From Muribaculaceae bacterium (GTDB lineage: Bacteria > Bacteroidota > Bacteroidia > Bacteroidales > Muribaculaceae), in contig VSPD01000003.1 of assembly GCA_009775125.1 (NCBI GenBank), positions 1 through 64,000 on the forward strand: 64,000 nt of DNA, written 5' to 3'. Made by a program: the position numbers and the translations under genes. The notes beneath the pieces are model-generated. The model had not been told where the DNA came from. It made no database searches and saw nothing but the letters and a program-made list of their open reading frames with translations. Positions 35,483 through 46,330 of the stretch are shown here, piece after piece. Each line of letters begins with the position of its first letter. The stretch's first letter is position 1.

Positions 35483-37394
35483 CTTCTACGACAAGATTGT
35501 CAATAATAAAATTTTGGCGCTCCATTGTGTTTTTTCCCATATAGAATTCGAGCAGGGAGGCCACATGGTCCTCCTTGCGGAGCGAAACGCGGTCGAGGCG
35601 TATGTCGGGGCCGATAAATCCGGCGAATTCGTCGGGCGAAATCTCGCCAAGGCCTTTGAATCGGGTTATTTCGGCATCGTCGCCAAAATGGGCCAGCGCG
35701 ACCACGCGTTCCTGCTCGTTGTAGCAGTAGCGCACGTCTTCTTTCTCGCCTTTTTTCTTCTTTTTGCTCTGGGCTTTGCGCGAGCGCACGCGGAAAAGCG
35801 GGGTCTGGAGCACGTAGACATGGCCCTGCTTGATGAGGTCGGGGAAGAATTGGAGGAAGAACGTGAGCAGGAGCAGGCGTATGTGCATGCCGTCGACGTC
35901 GGCATCGGTGGCGATTATCACCTTGTTGTAGCGGAGACCGTCGAGGCCATCTTCAAGGTTGAGGGCGGCCTGGAGGAGGTTGAACTCGTCGTTGCGGTAA
36001 AGTATCTCTTTTGTGAGGGCGTAGCTGTTCTTCGGCTTGCCTCGGAGCGAGAACACGGCCTGGGTCTTTACGTTTCGTATCTTTGTGATTGAGCCGGCTG
36101 CGGAGTCACCCTCGGTGATGAATATCGACGAGGCCTCGCGAGCTTCCTCGTCGCCTTTCACGTCGTTGAAATGCACGATGCAGTCGAGCAGCTTGCGATT
36201 GTGGAGGCTCACTTTTTTGGCCTTTTCACGTGCAAGTTTGGTAATACCCGACATGGCCTTGCGCTCTTTCTCGCTTTGCAGGATTTTTTCACGCATCACA
36301 TCGGCCACTTCAAGGTTGCGGTGGAGGTAATTGTCGAGCTCGTGCTTGAGGAAGTCGCCCACAAAACGTGCCACGGTGGGGCCTTCGGGGCCAACATCGC
36401 GCGAACCGAGCTTTGTCTTGGTCTGCGACTCAAACACGGGTTCTTGCACCTTTATGGCTATTGCGGCCACCATGCCGTTGCGTATGTCGGAATATTCAAA
36501 ATTTTTGTCGAAATATTCCTTTATCGTGCGCGACACCGACTCTTTGAAAGCGGCAAGATGCGTGCCGCCCTGGGTGGTGTACTGGCCGTTGACAAAAGAA
36601 TAGAATTCCTCTCCATACTGTTTGGCATGAGTTATGGCCACTTCTATATCGTCGCCTTTGAGGTGGATGATGGGATACAGCGGGTCCTTGTCCATGTTTT
36701 CGTTCAGGAGGTCGAGCAGTCCCTGGCGCGATGAGTAGCGTTTGCCTTGGAACACGATTACGAGCCCGGTGTTGAGGAACGTATATTTTTTCAGCAGGCT
36801 TATCACAAAATCGTCGCGGTAGGCGAAATTGACGAATATTTCCGGGTCGGGGAAGAACGTTACGGTTGTGCCCGACGGCTCGTCGGTGGGTTCTACGGAG
36901 CCTTCGGCCACAAGCTCGCCACGCGAGAAGCGCACGGTCTTGGTCATGCCGTCGCGCGAGGCAGTTATCTCAAACTCTGTCGACAGGGCGTTTACCGCCT
37001 TGATGCCCACGCCGTTGAGGCCTACGGATTTCTTGAAAGCCTTGTCGTCGAACTTTCCGGATGTGTTCATCATCGACGACGCCACCACAAGCGAGCCTAA
37101 GGGAATACCTCGGCCGTAGTCGCGCACTGTGACGCGGCCTTCGGGAGTGATGTCGACCACAATCTGCTTTCCGAAGCCCATTGCATATTCGTCGATTGAG
37201 TTGTCGATCACTTCTTTGAGCAGCACATATATGCCGTCGTCGCTGCCGGAGCCGTCGCCAAGACGCCCGATATACATACCCGGGCGCCGGCGTATATGCA
37301 CATTCCAGTCAAGCGTGCGGATATTGCTTTCGTCATATGATGAATCGCCGGGCATTCCCGGCATGTCTGTTTCTTCTATTATCTCGTCCGACAT
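35463..37394 (-). CDS. parE: DNA topoisomerase IV subunit B (ParE type)
   Basis: This is the ATPase subunit of a type IIA topoisomerase. GHKL ATPase motifs are [17 protein letters not shown] and [13 protein letters not shown]. The TOPRIM motif is [11 protein letters not shown] with [10 protein letters not shown] later. The arrangement [27 protein letters not shown] and the absence of a GyrB-type insert favour ParE over GyrB. It has 643 residues and is the first gene of parE-coaD-protease. A -7-like TAAATTTG lies at 37473-37480 leftward, without a clear -33. Confidence 0.93.
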   Translation of the reverse strand: MSDEIIEETDMPGMPGDSSYDESNIRTLDWNVHIRRRPGMYIGRLGDGSGSDDGIYVLLKEVIDNSIDEYAMGFGKQIVVDITPEGRVTVRDYGRGIPLGSLVVASSMMNTSGKFDDKAFKKSVGLNGVGIKAVNALSTEFEITASRDGMTKTVRFSRGELVAEGSVEPTDEPSGTTVTFFPDPEIFVNFAYRDDFVISLLKKYTFLNTGLVIVFQGKRYSSRQGLLDLLNENMDKDPLYPIIHLKGDDIEVAITHAKQYGEEFYSFVNGQYTTQGGTHLAAFKESVSRTIKEYFDKNFEYSDIRNGMVAAIAIKVQEPVFESQTKTKLGSRDVGPEGPTVARFVGDFLKHELDNYLHRNLEVADVMREKILQSEKERKAMSGITKLAREKAKKVSLHNRKLLDCIVHFNDVKGDEEAREASSIFITEGDSAAGSITKIRNVKTQAVFSLRGKPKNSYALTKEILYRNDEFNLLQAALNLEDGLDGLRYNKVIIATDADVDGMHIRLLLLTFFLQFFPDLIKQGHVYVLQTPLFRVRSRKAQSKKKKKGEKEDVRYCYNEQERVVALAHFGDDAEITRFKGLGEISPDEFAGFIGPDIRLDRVSLRKEDHVASLLEFYMGKNTMERQNFIIDNLVVEDDTEIS

Positions 37395-37533
37395 GGTATA
37401 TTAAATTCCGACAGAATATATTTTAATAATGTGTAATCTTAATGCAAAGTAACAAAAAAAATGGAAAAGATGCAAATTTAACCTCTTTTTAAGGAGCAAT
37501 TGTATCGAAAACGGCGTTTTTTAACAAAAAAAA

Positions 37534-37564
37534 TTGATAATTCGAAAATTATCATTTATATTTG
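37534..37564 (+). promoter_or_regulatory. Promoter of the HU gene
   Basis: TTG at 37534-37536 and TATATTTG at 37557-37564 are exactly 20 nt apart. The start codon is 36 nt downstream of the -7 box. Confidence 0.8.
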
Positions 37565-37599
37565 CCAAAAATTATCCAATCATTCTAAAATTCATTTCC

Positions 37600-37872
37600 A
37601 TGAACAAGACCGAACTCGTCAACGCCATTGCTGAAAAAGCTCAGCTCAGCAAGGCCGACGCTAAAAAAGCCCTCGACGCTGCCATCGAAGCCATCGGCGA
37701 AGCACTTGAAAAAGACGACAAAGTAGCCCTTATCGGTTTCGGTACTTTCGCAGTTAGCGAGAAGCCCGCCCGCCAAGGCATCAACCCCCGCACCAAAGAG
37801 ACTATTGAAATCGCAGCCCGCAAAGTTGTGAAATTCAAAGCCGGTGCAGAACTTACAGCAAAAGTAAAATAA
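37600..37872 (+). CDS. hup: HU family DNA-binding protein
   Basis: This 90-residue histone-like protein dimerises and bends DNA. The HU signature is clear: LVNAIAEKAQLSKADAKKAL at the start, VALIGFGTFAV in the middle, the arm INPRTKETIEI and KVVKFKAGAEL. ATG 37600 is used; the frame extends upstream through the promoter. It is a strongly expressed single-gene unit with a good promoter and a good terminator. Confidence 0.96.
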   Translation: MNKTELVNAIAEKAQLSKADAKKALDAAIEAIGEALEKDDKVALIGFGTFAVSEKPARQGINPRTKETIEIAARKVVKFKAGAELTAKVK

Positions 37873-37892
37873 ATTTCAACTTTTTACACCGC

Positions 37893-37925
37893 AAAAGCCG
37901 CGACTAACCCTCGCGGCTTTTTTTA
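37893..37925 (+). terminator. Terminator of the HU gene
   Basis: The stem AAAAGCCGCGA / TCGCGGCTTTT with a 7-nt loop and a T7 run lies 21 nt after the HU stop codon. Confidence 0.92.
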
Positions 37926-37944
37926 TTGCCCGCAAAAAAAAGAT

Positions 37945-37975
37945 TTTGGATGTATCAAATAAATTGCTAAATTTG
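37945..37975 (+). promoter_or_regulatory. Promoter of the DUF4494-yggS pair
   Basis: TTTG at 37945-37948 and TAAATTTG at 37968-37975 are separated by 19 nt, as in Bacteroidales promoters. Confidence 0.78.
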
Positions 37976-38043
37976 CAAAAAATATCGCTTCTCCCCTCGT
38001 GAACAGAAACTCTAAATCCAACTTTTAAAGACTTTAATAAAAA

Positions 38044-38508
38044 ATGGCCACATGGTTTGAATGCAAGGTGCGCTACGATAAATTACAGGAAAACACCGCC
38101 GCAGTGAAAAAAGTGACGGAATCCTTTCTTGTCGACGCACTGTCGTTTACCGAAGCAGAAGCCCGCATCATAGAGGAACGCACCCCGTTCATTTCCGGCG
38201 AATTTTCCGTTTCCGCCGTAAAGCGTACCAAACTTGCAGAAATATTTTTCGACGAATCCGACGCCGCCGACAAATTCTATCAGGTAAAATATCAGATAAC
38301 GACTATCGACGACCGCGGAGCCGCCGCCGGCAAGCCTGCACAGGAAAAGAAAATAACCATCCTTGCCCTGCAACAGGCCGCCGACTTCGAAGACGCCGTA
38401 AAATCATTTAACGAAAACATGAAAGGCACCCTCGCCGACTACGATATTGTGGCCGTGAGCGAGACCATGCTTCTCGACGTGTATCCGGCAAAACTCGGAG
38501 GAGAATAA
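38044..38508 (+). CDS. DUF4494 protein
   Basis: This 154-residue cytoplasmic protein is of a type found in Bacteroidetes and annotated DUF4494: it begins ATWFECKVRYDK, with KKVTESFLVDALSFTEAEARIIEE and later YQVKYQITTIDDRG and YDIVAVSETMLLDVYP. No function is known. Its stop codon touches the start of yggS, so it is coupled with the PLP-homeostasis gene. Confidence 0.85.
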   Translation: MATWFECKVRYDKLQENTAAVKKVTESFLVDALSFTEAEARIIEERTPFISGEFSVSAVKRTKLAEIFFDESDAADKFYQVKYQITTIDDRGAAAGKPAQEKKITILALQQAADFEDAVKSFNENMKGTLADYDIVAVSETMLLDVYPAKLGGE

Positions 38509-39186
38509 TTGGACGCAAACGCTGACATAGCACAGAACATCGAGGCCATCCGGCACACAATCCCCGCCGGAGTGGAGATGGTGGCGGTGTCGAAATTTCA
38601 CCCTGTCGACCGTCTGCGAGCCGCATACGTAGCCGGACAGCGCATCTTCGGAGAAAGCCGCGTGCAAGAGCTGCTCGACAAAATCCCGCAGATGCCCGCC
38701 GACACCCGCTGGCATTTCATAGGCCACTTGCAGACAAACAAGGTGCGCCACCTCGTCGGACACGCATCCATGATCGAGAGCGTCGACTCCGAAAGGCTCC
38801 TCGAGCTTATCGACCGCGAAAGCCTGCGGGCCGGAGTGGTGTCGCGCGTGCTCATGCAAGTGCACGTGGCCGCAGAAGAAACAAAATTCGGATTCTCGCC
38901 CGACGAACTCATCGGATATTTCGAACGCCGAGGCTTCGAATCACTGCAAGCCACACACATTTGCGGAATCATGGGCATGGCCTCGAACACCGACGACGAA
39001 GCCCGCGTCCGCGCCGACTTTGCCGAGATAGCGCGCACACACCGCCGCATACTCGAAGCCGCGCCCGACCTGCGCGGATTCGACACAATATCGATGGGCA
39101 TGAGCGGCGACTACCCCATAGCCATAGAAGAAGGAGCCACGCTCGTGCGCATAGGCACAGCCATTTTCGGCCACCGCGAATACTAA
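38509..39186 (+). CDS. YggS family PLP-binding protein
   Basis: This is a single-domain alanine-racemase-fold protein that binds pyridoxal phosphate and helps PLP homeostasis. The PLP lysine is in MVAVSKFHPVD, and FIGHLQTNKVRHLV and MGMSGDYPIAIEEGATLVRIGTAIFG are family hallmarks. No ATG fits; I accept TTG at 38509, directly after the previous stop and behind the purine-rich GGAGGAG (38497-38503). The resulting 225 residues align with the family start. Confidence 0.92.
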   Translation: MDANADIAQNIEAIRHTIPAGVEMVAVSKFHPVDRLRAAYVAGQRIFGESRVQELLDKIPQMPADTRWHFIGHLQTNKVRHLVGHASMIESVDSERLLELIDRESLRAGVVSRVLMQVHVAAEETKFGFSPDELIGYFERRGFESLQATHICGIMGMASNTDDEARVRADFAEIARTHRRILEAAPDLRGFDTISMGMSGDYPIAIEEGATLVRIGTAIFGHREY

Positions 39187-39256
39187 ACCATTCATAGTTT
39201 ATAACTTATACTTTACAGCTAATTCTTAACCCAATAATACACCTTAAAATCATTTT

Positions 39257-40582
39257 ATGAAAACTAATTCAACCGCTAAGCAAGGGTCGAATATGGTGGC
39301 CGTAGTCACAATGTTCTTCCTCTTTGCCATGGTTTCGTTCGTGACGAACCTCGCCGCCCCCGTGGGCACAATCTGGAAAAACTCCTATGAATGGTCGGGC
39401 ATGCTCGGCAACTTGATGAACTTTGCCGCATACCTGTTCATGGGCATCCCCGCCGGCAACATGCTCTCGCGCATCGGCTACAAGAAAACAGCCCTCTGGG
39501 CACTCGGCGTAGGCTTCGTGGGCCTCACCCTTCAATACCTCTGCTCGCTCGTAGGCGGCGGCACCGGCATGGCAGCCCTCGTGGTCTACCTCCTCGGCGC
39601 CTTCATCTGCGGTTTCTCAGTATGTATCCTCAACACCGTGGTCAACCCCATGCTCAACCTCCTCGGCGGAGGCGGCAACCGCGGCAACCAGCTCGTGCAG
39701 ATGGGCGGTTCGTTCAACTCGCTCGCCGGCACACTCACCCCGTTTGTCGTAGGTATGCTCGTAGGCCAGATCACCAAAGACACCAACATCTCCAATGTGA
39801 CCCCGCTCGTGCTCATCGGCATGGCCATCTTCCTCATCTCCTTCTTCGTGATCGCTCGCCTCAACATCTCCGAGCCCGCCCAACCCGCCAAAACAGGTAA
39901 AAAAGACGCACACTCCCCCTGGAACTTCCGCCACACCGTGCTCGGCGTAATCGGCATCTTCTGCTACGTAGGTATGGAAGTCGGCATCCCCGCAGTGCTC
40001 ATCTTCTATCTCTCCGACCCCGCCGCATCCGGCATCACCGAAAATGGCGTGGCAATCGGCACCGCCGTCGCCGCTGTCTACTGGCTGCTCATGCTCGTTG
40101 GCCGCGTCGTATCGTCGTTCATCTCCGGCAAAGTCAGCTCCCGCGCCCAGCTCACCACCGTCACCGTTGCCGGCATTATCCTCGTAATCCTCGCCATCAC
40201 CATCGGCAACAGCTTCTCGATGCAAGTACCCGCCTACTCCGTTGAAGACGGCTTCACCCTCGCCCAAGTTCCCGCAGCCGCCCTGTTCCTCGTGCTCTGC
40301 GGCCTCTGCACCTCAGTGATGTGGGGCGGCATCTTCAACCTCGCCGTTGAAGGCCTTGGCAAATACACCGCAAAAGCATCCGGCATCTTCATGATGATGG
40401 TCGTTGGCGGCGGTATCCTCCCCCTCATCATGGAATGGGTTGCCCGCCACGTAGGCTACATGTCGAGCTACTGGATAGTAGTGGCCGTGATGGCCTACCT
40501 CTTCTTCTACGCCATAATCGGCTCCAAAAACGTCAACAAAGACATCCCCGTCGAAGAAGAAGAAATCCCCAACGCCATCTAA
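39257..40582 (+). CDS. FucP-like sugar:H+ symporter (MFS)
   Basis: The 441-residue membrane protein has about 12 hydrophobic segments. FLFAMVSFVTNLAAP, the paired glycine-rich LLGGGGNRGNQLVQMGGSFNSLAGTLTP and ALCGLCTSVMWGGIFNLAVEGLG-like text (seen as LVLCGLCTSVMWGGIFNLA) place it with the FHS/FucP branch. The sugar is unknown. No good promoter is seen in the 70-nt AT-rich leader. It is followed by a hairpin terminator. Confidence 0.83.
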   Translation: MKTNSTAKQGSNMVAVVTMFFLFAMVSFVTNLAAPVGTIWKNSYEWSGMLGNLMNFAAYLFMGIPAGNMLSRIGYKKTALWALGVGFVGLTLQYLCSLVGGGTGMAALVVYLLGAFICGFSVCILNTVVNPMLNLLGGGGNRGNQLVQMGGSFNSLAGTLTPFVVGMLVGQITKDTNISNVTPLVLIGMAIFLISFFVIARLNISEPAQPAKTGKKDAHSPWNFRHTVLGVIGIFCYVGMEVGIPAVLIFYLSDPAASGITENGVAIGTAVAAVYWLLMLVGRVVSSFISGKVSSRAQLTTVTVAGIILVILAITIGNSFSMQVPAYSVEDGFTLAQVPAAALFLVLCGLCTSVMWGGIFNLAVEGLGKYTAKASGIFMMMVVGGGILPLIMEWVARHVGYMSSYWIVVAVMAYLFFYAIIGSKNVNKDIPVEEEEIPNAI

Positions 40583-40609
40583 TATTCTCTTCCCATAAAT
40601 TAGAATTTT

Positions 40610-40645
40610 ATCGGGCATCCAGTATGTGATGCCCGATTATTTTAT
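40610..40645 (+). terminator. Terminator of the FucP-like gene
   Basis: ATCGGGCATC pairs with GATGCCCGAT (40610-40619 / 40628-40637) and is followed by a T-rich tail. It overlaps upstream GTG/ATG codons of the next frame, which supports a later start for the helicase gene. Confidence 0.82.
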
Positions 40646-40661
40646 TCATCCTCCGGCAAAA

Positions 40662-43430
40662 ATGGATTTAAAGAAACATGTCATTATAATAAATGGCGAA
40701 AATAAAACATTCCAAGTTGAATCTATTAAACTTGATGGCGATAAATATATCATTAAATTTATTAATTCAGCAAAGACATACTCTTATAGCAGAGACAATG
40801 TTATTTGGATGTCAAACCCGGATATCCTTAACCCTGCCAACATCCATGTTTTGATAAATGGCACACGTATTCGCAAGAATATGGAATCCGTGCGTCTGTT
40901 TTCTACGAAAATAACTAAATATTTCTCTATAATCGAAAAGAAATATTATGCTATCGTTTTTGAAAACGGATTCGTTTCGCAACATCCCGAAAAAGAGGTG
41001 CAAATACGCACAACATGTCTGCACGACAAATCTGCGACCATTTTCAAATACATGGAACAATGTGCAGAAATCAACCCTATTGGCATTGCCGAACAAACAG
41101 ACGACACCATAGATGAAAATTCTGCTAAAAAAGGCTTACTATCATCTATATACTCGAAAATAGATTTCATAGATGATATAACTGCCGCAGCAATCTATCT
41201 TAACCCCACATCAACATGTAATAAAAAAGCCGGAAAAACCATCATATTTCCTTTTGGATGCAATTCAAGTCAGGAAAAAGCCGTAAAAGAAGCATTAGCC
41301 AACCGCATAAGCGTGATACAAGGCCCTCCCGGCACAGGCAAGACACAGACCATCCTGAACATAATTGCAAATTTATTAATGGCACAGAAATCCATATTGG
41401 TCGTTTCCAACAACAACTCTGCTACAAACAATATATTGGAGAAATTAAATAAATATGGCTTTGGATTTCTTGTTGCACCTCTCGGCAAAAAAGAAAATAA
41501 AGAAGCGTTTCTTGCCAATCAACCTAAACTTAATCCGGATATCCCTTCTTGGAGCAAATCCCGGCCGGAATTAGAACAAGCACTCGCTGTATCACAAGAT
41601 AGCCTCACCCGGTTGAGATTGATTTATGAAATGAACGACCGACTGTCTTCATTGAAACAGGAATTGGCCACAATAGAAGTAGAGAAACGACATTTTGAAC
41701 AAGATAACCCCACTACACCGCCGGCCAATATCATTTCATTAAAATCTAAGGAAATATTACACCAGATAAAGACTATTGAGGATATATCAGTTAGAAGCGA
41801 AAACAATTCAAACTTATTTGAAAGAATTAAACTTGCAATAAAAAAAATAATTTTAAAACTTCGCTTACGGTTCAGGACCAAAATTAAAAAACAATTTTCG
41901 GACAACACCATGTCTGAAACTATCACATTACTGGAATTACTTTTCTACAGGACAAGGATTTCAGAACTAAACGATGAGATAAATTCAATAGAAGAACAAT
42001 TAACCAAATTTGACGCTGCTTCTTTAACAGAATCGTTGACACAAAACTCCTTAGCGGCGCTCAAAGCTATTTTATCCAATCGATACAAAACCGAGCGAAA
42101 AAAAGTAAGCTCCTTACATGACTTATTTCACGGAGGGCAGACGTTCCTGCATGACTTTCCTATTGTATTAAGCACAACGTTTTCTTCAAAACTATGTCTT
42201 GATAGCGACACCATCTTTGACTATGTAATCATGGATGAAGCCTCGCAAGTATCAGTAGACACGGGGTTCCTTGCCCTTACTTGCGCAAAAAATGCCGTAA
42301 TCGTTGGAGACACAATGCAGTTGCCAAATGTCATTACCGACAATGATGCAGAGAAATTAAGAGCAATTAAAGATTGCTTCGATATACCAAAATCATATGA
42401 TGTTGAAAAAAACAGTTTTTTAGCATCTATCCTTGCCTCCATACCTAATGTCCCTGAAACTTTATTACGTGAGCACTATCGATGCCATCCCGACATAATC
42501 AATTTCTGCAACCAAAAGTTTTATGGCGGCAATCTTTTAATAATGACAAAACGTCATGATGGAGATGAACCGCTCATAGCAATACAAACAGCCGAAGGAC
42601 AACATAGCCGAGGACATTATAACCAACGCGAAATAGACTCCGTCAAAACCGAACTCCTACCACTTCTTAATGACACATCGGATATCGGAATTATTGCTCC
42701 CTATAATCAACAGGTCAATCAATTCAACGCACAAATTCCCGAAATTGAAGCAGCAACCGTTCATAAATTTCAAGGTCGGGAAAAAGATATTATTATTTTG
42801 AGCGTCACCGACGATACCATTACTGAATTTGCAGACAATGCTAATTTATTGAATGTTGCCGTATCGCGGGCAAAAGAGAAATTCTGTCTTGTAATAACAA
42901 GTAATTGCCCGGAACAAAACGGCAATTTACATGATCTTTTAATGTATATAAACTACCAAAACGGAACTATCATAAAAAGCCGTCTTCATTCCATATACGA
43001 TTATCTTTTCAGCCAAATCCACGCACAAAACCAAAACAATATTTCAGAATTTTCCTCAGAAAATCTGACATTCGAATTAATAGAACGGATTCGCACCACC
43101 TACCCACAACTTTCACATATAAAAGCACTTTGCCATTACCCAATGCGCAATTTAATAAAAGATACGACCGGTTTATCGGCTCGAGAAATTCAATATGCCC
43201 AACATCCGGCCACCCATATTGACTTCCTTATCATCAACCGTGTCAGCAAAGAGCCTCTCCTGGCCATCGAGACAGACGGATATGCCTATCACAACGAAAC
43301 AACAGCACAATATCATCGAGACCGCATTAAAGACCATATACTTGAACTGTATTCTTTACCTATGCTTCGCTTATCTACTATTGGGCATAGTGAAGAAGAA
43401 AGAATAGTCAATGCGTTATTGGGCAAATGA
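40662..43430 (+). CDS. SF1 Upf1-like helicase with C-terminal PD-(D/E)XK-like nuclease domain
   Basis: The 922-residue protein has helicase motifs in two halves: Walker A GPPGTGKT (221-228), motif II DEAS (525-528) with IVGDTMQLPN, then HYRCHPDI (605-612), HKFQGREKD and LNVAVSRAKEK. A Lys/Glu-rich, probably coiled-coil insert (about 290-480) separates Walker A from motif II. The last about 100 residues (DFLIINRV ... AIETDGYAYH ... LPMLRLST) look like a DUF2726-type nuclease, with candidate catalytic D854, E870 and D872. The gene is distinctly AT-rich against both neighbours, suggesting transfer. A role in DNA repair or phage defence is inference. Start ATG 40662 is preferred because earlier codons lie in a terminator. 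Confidence 0.85.
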   Translation: MDLKKHVIIINGENKTFQVESIKLDGDKYIIKFINSAKTYSYSRDNVIWMSNPDILNPANIHVLINGTRIRKNMESVRLFSTKITKYFSIIEKKYYAIVFENGFVSQHPEKEVQIRTTCLHDKSATIFKYMEQCAEINPIGIAEQTDDTIDENSAKKGLLSSIYSKIDFIDDITAAAIYLNPTSTCNKKAGKTIIFPFGCNSSQEKAVKEALANRISVIQGPPGTGKTQTILNIIANLLMAQKSILVVSNNNSATNNILEKLNKYGFGFLVAPLGKKENKEAFLANQPKLNPDIPSWSKSRPELEQALAVSQDSLTRLRLIYEMNDRLSSLKQELATIEVEKRHFEQDNPTTPPANIISLKSKEILHQIKTIEDISVRSENNSNLFERIKLAIKKIILKLRLRFRTKIKKQFSDNTMSETITLLELLFYRTRISELNDEINSIEEQLTKFDAASLTESLTQNSLAALKAILSNRYKTERKKVSSLHDLFHGGQTFLHDFPIVLSTTFSSKLCLDSDTIFDYVIMDEASQVSVDTGFLALTCAKNAVIVGDTMQLPNVITDNDAEKLRAIKDCFDIPKSYDVEKNSFLASILASIPNVPETLLREHYRCHPDIINFCNQKFYGGNLLIMTKRHDGDEPLIAIQTAEGQHSRGHYNQREIDSVKTELLPLLNDTSDIGIIAPYNQQVNQFNAQIPEIEAATVHKFQGREKDIIILSVTDDTITEFADNANLLNVAVSRAKEKFCLVITSNCPEQNGNLHDLLMYINYQNGTIIKSRLHSIYDYLFSQIHAQNQNNISEFSSENLTFELIERIRTTYPQLSHIKALCHYPMRNLIKDTTGLSAREIQYAQHPATHIDFLIINRVSKEPLLAIETDGYAYHNETTAQYHRDRIKDHILELYSLPMLRLSTIGHSEEERIVNALLGK

Positions 43431-43491
43431 GGATTAATCGATAGGAATTGATTTATTTTGGATTAAATCGGTTTAATTTAAAAAAAATAAC

Positions 43492-43499
43492 TAATTTTG
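43492..43499 (+). promoter_or_regulatory. -7 box upstream of valS
   Basis: TAATTTTG fits the TAnnTTTG consensus 60 nt before the valS start; the -33 element is not clear. Confidence 0.45.
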
Positions 43500-43558
43500 C
43501 AACCTAATAGGCAAATCTTTGCCAATCGCAATCGAAAACTATATATAAACATCTTGAT

Positions 43559-46249
43559 ATGAAAGAGTTAGCACCGAAATATAATCCTGCCGAAGTTGAG
43601 GAGAAATGGTACTCGTTCTGGGAATCGAACGGCCTGTTCAATTCCGACCCTGACTCCCGCGAACCATATACCATCGTGATTCCGCCGCCAAACGTCACCG
43701 GTATTCTTCACATGGGCCATATGCTCAACAACACAATCCAGGATATTTTGGTGAGACGCGCCCGCCAGCAGGGCAAAAACGCCCTTTGGGTGCCGGGTAC
43801 CGACCACGCCTCGATTTCCACCGAGACCAAGGTGATACAGAAGCTCAAAAACGAGGGCATCAAGAAAACCGACCTCACACGCGAGCAATTCCTCGAACAT
43901 GCCTGGGAATGGACCCACAAGCACGGCGGCATCATCCTTCAGCAGCTGCGCAAACTCGGAGCCTCATGCGACTGGCGACGCACAGCCTTCACCATGGACG
44001 ACGTGCGCTCCGAAAGCGTTATCAAGGTGTTCTGCGACCTCTACGACAAGGGTCTGCTCTATCGCGGCCTACGCATGGTGAACTGGGACCCCGAGAACCG
44101 CACTGCAATTTCCGACGACGAGGTTTACTTCGAAGCTGAGAATTCGAAACTCTACTATTTGAAATATTACGTCGCCAACGACGACTTCTCGGGCGAAACC
44201 GGCGCCGAGGAAGAAGTGGTGCATCGCGACGCCGACGGTCGCCGCTACGCCGTTGTGGCCACTACCCGCCCCGAGACAATCATGGGCGACACCGCCATGT
44301 GCATCAATCCCAAGGACCCGAAAAACGCGTGGCTCAAAGGCAAGCGCGTGATTGTGCCTCTTGTTGGCCGCGAAATCCCCGTAATCGAGGACCGATATGT
44401 AGAAATCGACTTCGGTACGGGCTGCCTCAAAGTGACACCCGCCCACGACAAGAACGACTACGCTCTTGGCAAGGCGCATAATCTCGAGACCATCGATATT
44501 TTCAACGAAAACGGCACCCTCAACGAGAACGGCGGCAAATATTGCGGCATGGACCGCTTTGCCGTGCGCGAGCAGATCGCCAAGGATCTTGAAGCCGCCG
44601 GCCTTATGGAGAAGGTCGAGGACTACCAGAACAAGGTTGGCTTCTCCGAACGCACCCATGTTGCCATCGAGCCGCGCCTGTCGTTGCAATGGTTCATAAA
44701 CATGAAGCACTTCGCAGAGATATCGCTCAAGCCCGTGCTCGACGACATAATCAAATTTGTTCCCGAGAAATACAAGACAACATATCGCAACTGGCTCGAA
44801 AACATCCAGGACTGGTGCATCAGCCGCCAACTATGGTGGGGCCACCGCATCCCGGCCTACTACTACACCGGAGCCGACGGCGAGGAGCACATCACAGTGG
44901 GCGAAACCATCGAACAAGCTCTTGAAAAAGCCCGCGCAATCCCCGGCAACGAGAATCTCACAGCAGCCGACCTGCGTCAGGACGAGGATGCTCTCGACAC
45001 ATGGTTCTCGTCGTGGCTTTGGCCTATCTCCCTTTTCGACGGTATCCGCAACCCCGGCAACAAAGAAATATCCTACTACTATCCCACCGCCACGCTCGTC
45101 ACCGGCCCCGATATTATCTTCTTCTGGGTGGCACGCATGATCATGGCCGGATATGAATATGTGGGCAAGCAACCGTTCGACAACGTCTACTTCACCGGCA
45201 TCGTGCGCGACAACCTCGGCCGCAAGATGTCGAAAATGCTCGGCAACTCACCCGATCCGCTCGACCTTATCGCCCAGTACGGCGCCGACGGCGTGCGCAT
45301 GGGCCTGATGCTGGCCGCTCCCGCCGGCAACGACATCATGTACGATGACAAACTCGTGGAACAGGGACGCAACTTCTGCAACAAGATATGGAACGCCTTC
45401 CGCCTTGTAAAAGGCTGGGAAGTGAGCGACGCCATCGCCCAGCCCGAAAGCGCGCGCGCTGCCATCGATTGGTTCGAGGCCAAACTCAACGTCGCGCTCG
45501 CCGAGGTAGAAGATGCCTTCTCGAAGTTCCGCCTCAACGAGGCCATGATGGCAATCTACCGCCTGTTCTGGGACGACTTCTCGTCGTGGTATCTCGAAAT
45601 GGTGAAGCCCGCCTATCAGCAGCCTATCGACAAAGCCACATATGATGCCACATGCCGATTCTTCGACTCGCTCCTGCGTCTGCTCCACCCGTTCATGCCC
45701 TTCATCACCGAAGAACTCTGGCAGCATCTCGCACCACGCGGCGAAAAGGAATCTATCATGTATGCCCTTCTCCCTGCCCAAAAAGATGCCGACACGGCTC
45801 TCATTGCCGACATGGAGATAACCAAGCAGATCATAGCCGGCATCCGCGCCGTACGCGCATCCAAGAACATCCCCAACAAGGACACGCTCGAACTTCGCGC
45901 CATCGGCACGGCCAAAGTCACCAATCCCGAATTGGTGCGTAAACTCGCCAACCTTTCCGACATTGCACTTGGAGCCGAGAAAGACCCCGCGGCCGCATCG
46001 TTTATGGTAGGCACCGCCGAATATAATGTTCCGTTGGCCTCCAACATCGACGTTGCCGCCGAAATCGAGCGTCTGGAAAAAGAAATAGCCTACCTCGAAG
46101 GCTTCCGCAAATCGGTAGAGAAAAAACTCGGCAACGAACGCTTCGTGGCCAATGCTCCCGCAGCCGTGGTCGACACCGAAAGACGCAAACTTGCCGACGC
46201 CACTTCAAAAATCGACAATCTCCGCGCCTCGCTCGAAGCATTGAAATAA
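43559..46249 (+). CDS. valS: Valyl-tRNA synthetase
   Basis: This class I synthetase charges tRNA-Val. The HIGH signature is HMGH in [17 protein letters not shown]. The KMSKS loop is written KMSKM in [15 protein letters not shown]. An editing (CP1) domain with [12 protein letters not shown] lies between them, and a C-terminal coiled coil ([28 protein letters not shown]) ends the protein, as is usual for ValS. It has 896 residues. It is flanked on both sides by AT-rich TCGATTTAA-type repeats. Confidence 0.97.
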   Translation: MKELAPKYNPAEVEEKWYSFWESNGLFNSDPDSREPYTIVIPPPNVTGILHMGHMLNNTIQDILVRRARQQGKNALWVPGTDHASISTETKVIQKLKNEGIKKTDLTREQFLEHAWEWTHKHGGIILQQLRKLGASCDWRRTAFTMDDVRSESVIKVFCDLYDKGLLYRGLRMVNWDPENRTAISDDEVYFEAENSKLYYLKYYVANDDFSGETGAEEEVVHRDADGRRYAVVATTRPETIMGDTAMCINPKDPKNAWLKGKRVIVPLVGREIPVIEDRYVEIDFGTGCLKVTPAHDKNDYALGKAHNLETIDIFNENGTLNENGGKYCGMDRFAVREQIAKDLEAAGLMEKVEDYQNKVGFSERTHVAIEPRLSLQWFINMKHFAEISLKPVLDDIIKFVPEKYKTTYRNWLENIQDWCISRQLWWGHRIPAYYYTGADGEEHITVGETIEQALEKARAIPGNENLTAADLRQDEDALDTWFSSWLWPISLFDGIRNPGNKEISYYYPTATLVTGPDIIFFWVARMIMAGYEYVGKQPFDNVYFTGIVRDNLGRKMSKMLGNSPDPLDLIAQYGADGVRMGLMLAAPAGNDIMYDDKLVEQGRNFCNKIWNAFRLVKGWEVSDAIAQPESARAAIDWFEAKLNVALAEVEDAFSKFRLNEAMMAIYRLFWDDFSSWYLEMVKPAYQQPIDKATYDATCRFFDSLLRLLHPFMPFITEELWQHLAPRGEKESIMYALLPAQKDADTALIADMEITKQIIAGIRAVRASKNIPNKDTLELRAIGTAKVTNPELVRKLANLSDIALGAEKDPAAASFMVGTAEYNVPLASNIDVAAEIERLEKEIAYLEGFRKSVEKKLGNERFVANAPAAVVDTERRKLADATSKIDNLRASLEALK

Positions 46250-46262
46250 CAGATAAAACGAG

Positions 46263-46306
46263 ATAATTCGATTTAAGTCGATTTAGATCGAATTAAATCG
46301 AATTAT
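46263..46306. repeat. AT-rich inverted repeat after valS
   Basis: ATAATTCGATTTAA (46263-46276) is the exact inverse of TTAAATCGAATTAT (46293-46306), separated by 16 nt with further TCGATTT words. It may act as a weak terminator. Confidence 0.6.
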
Positions 46307-46330
46307 TTCGCTTAAAACCCGCATTACAAT

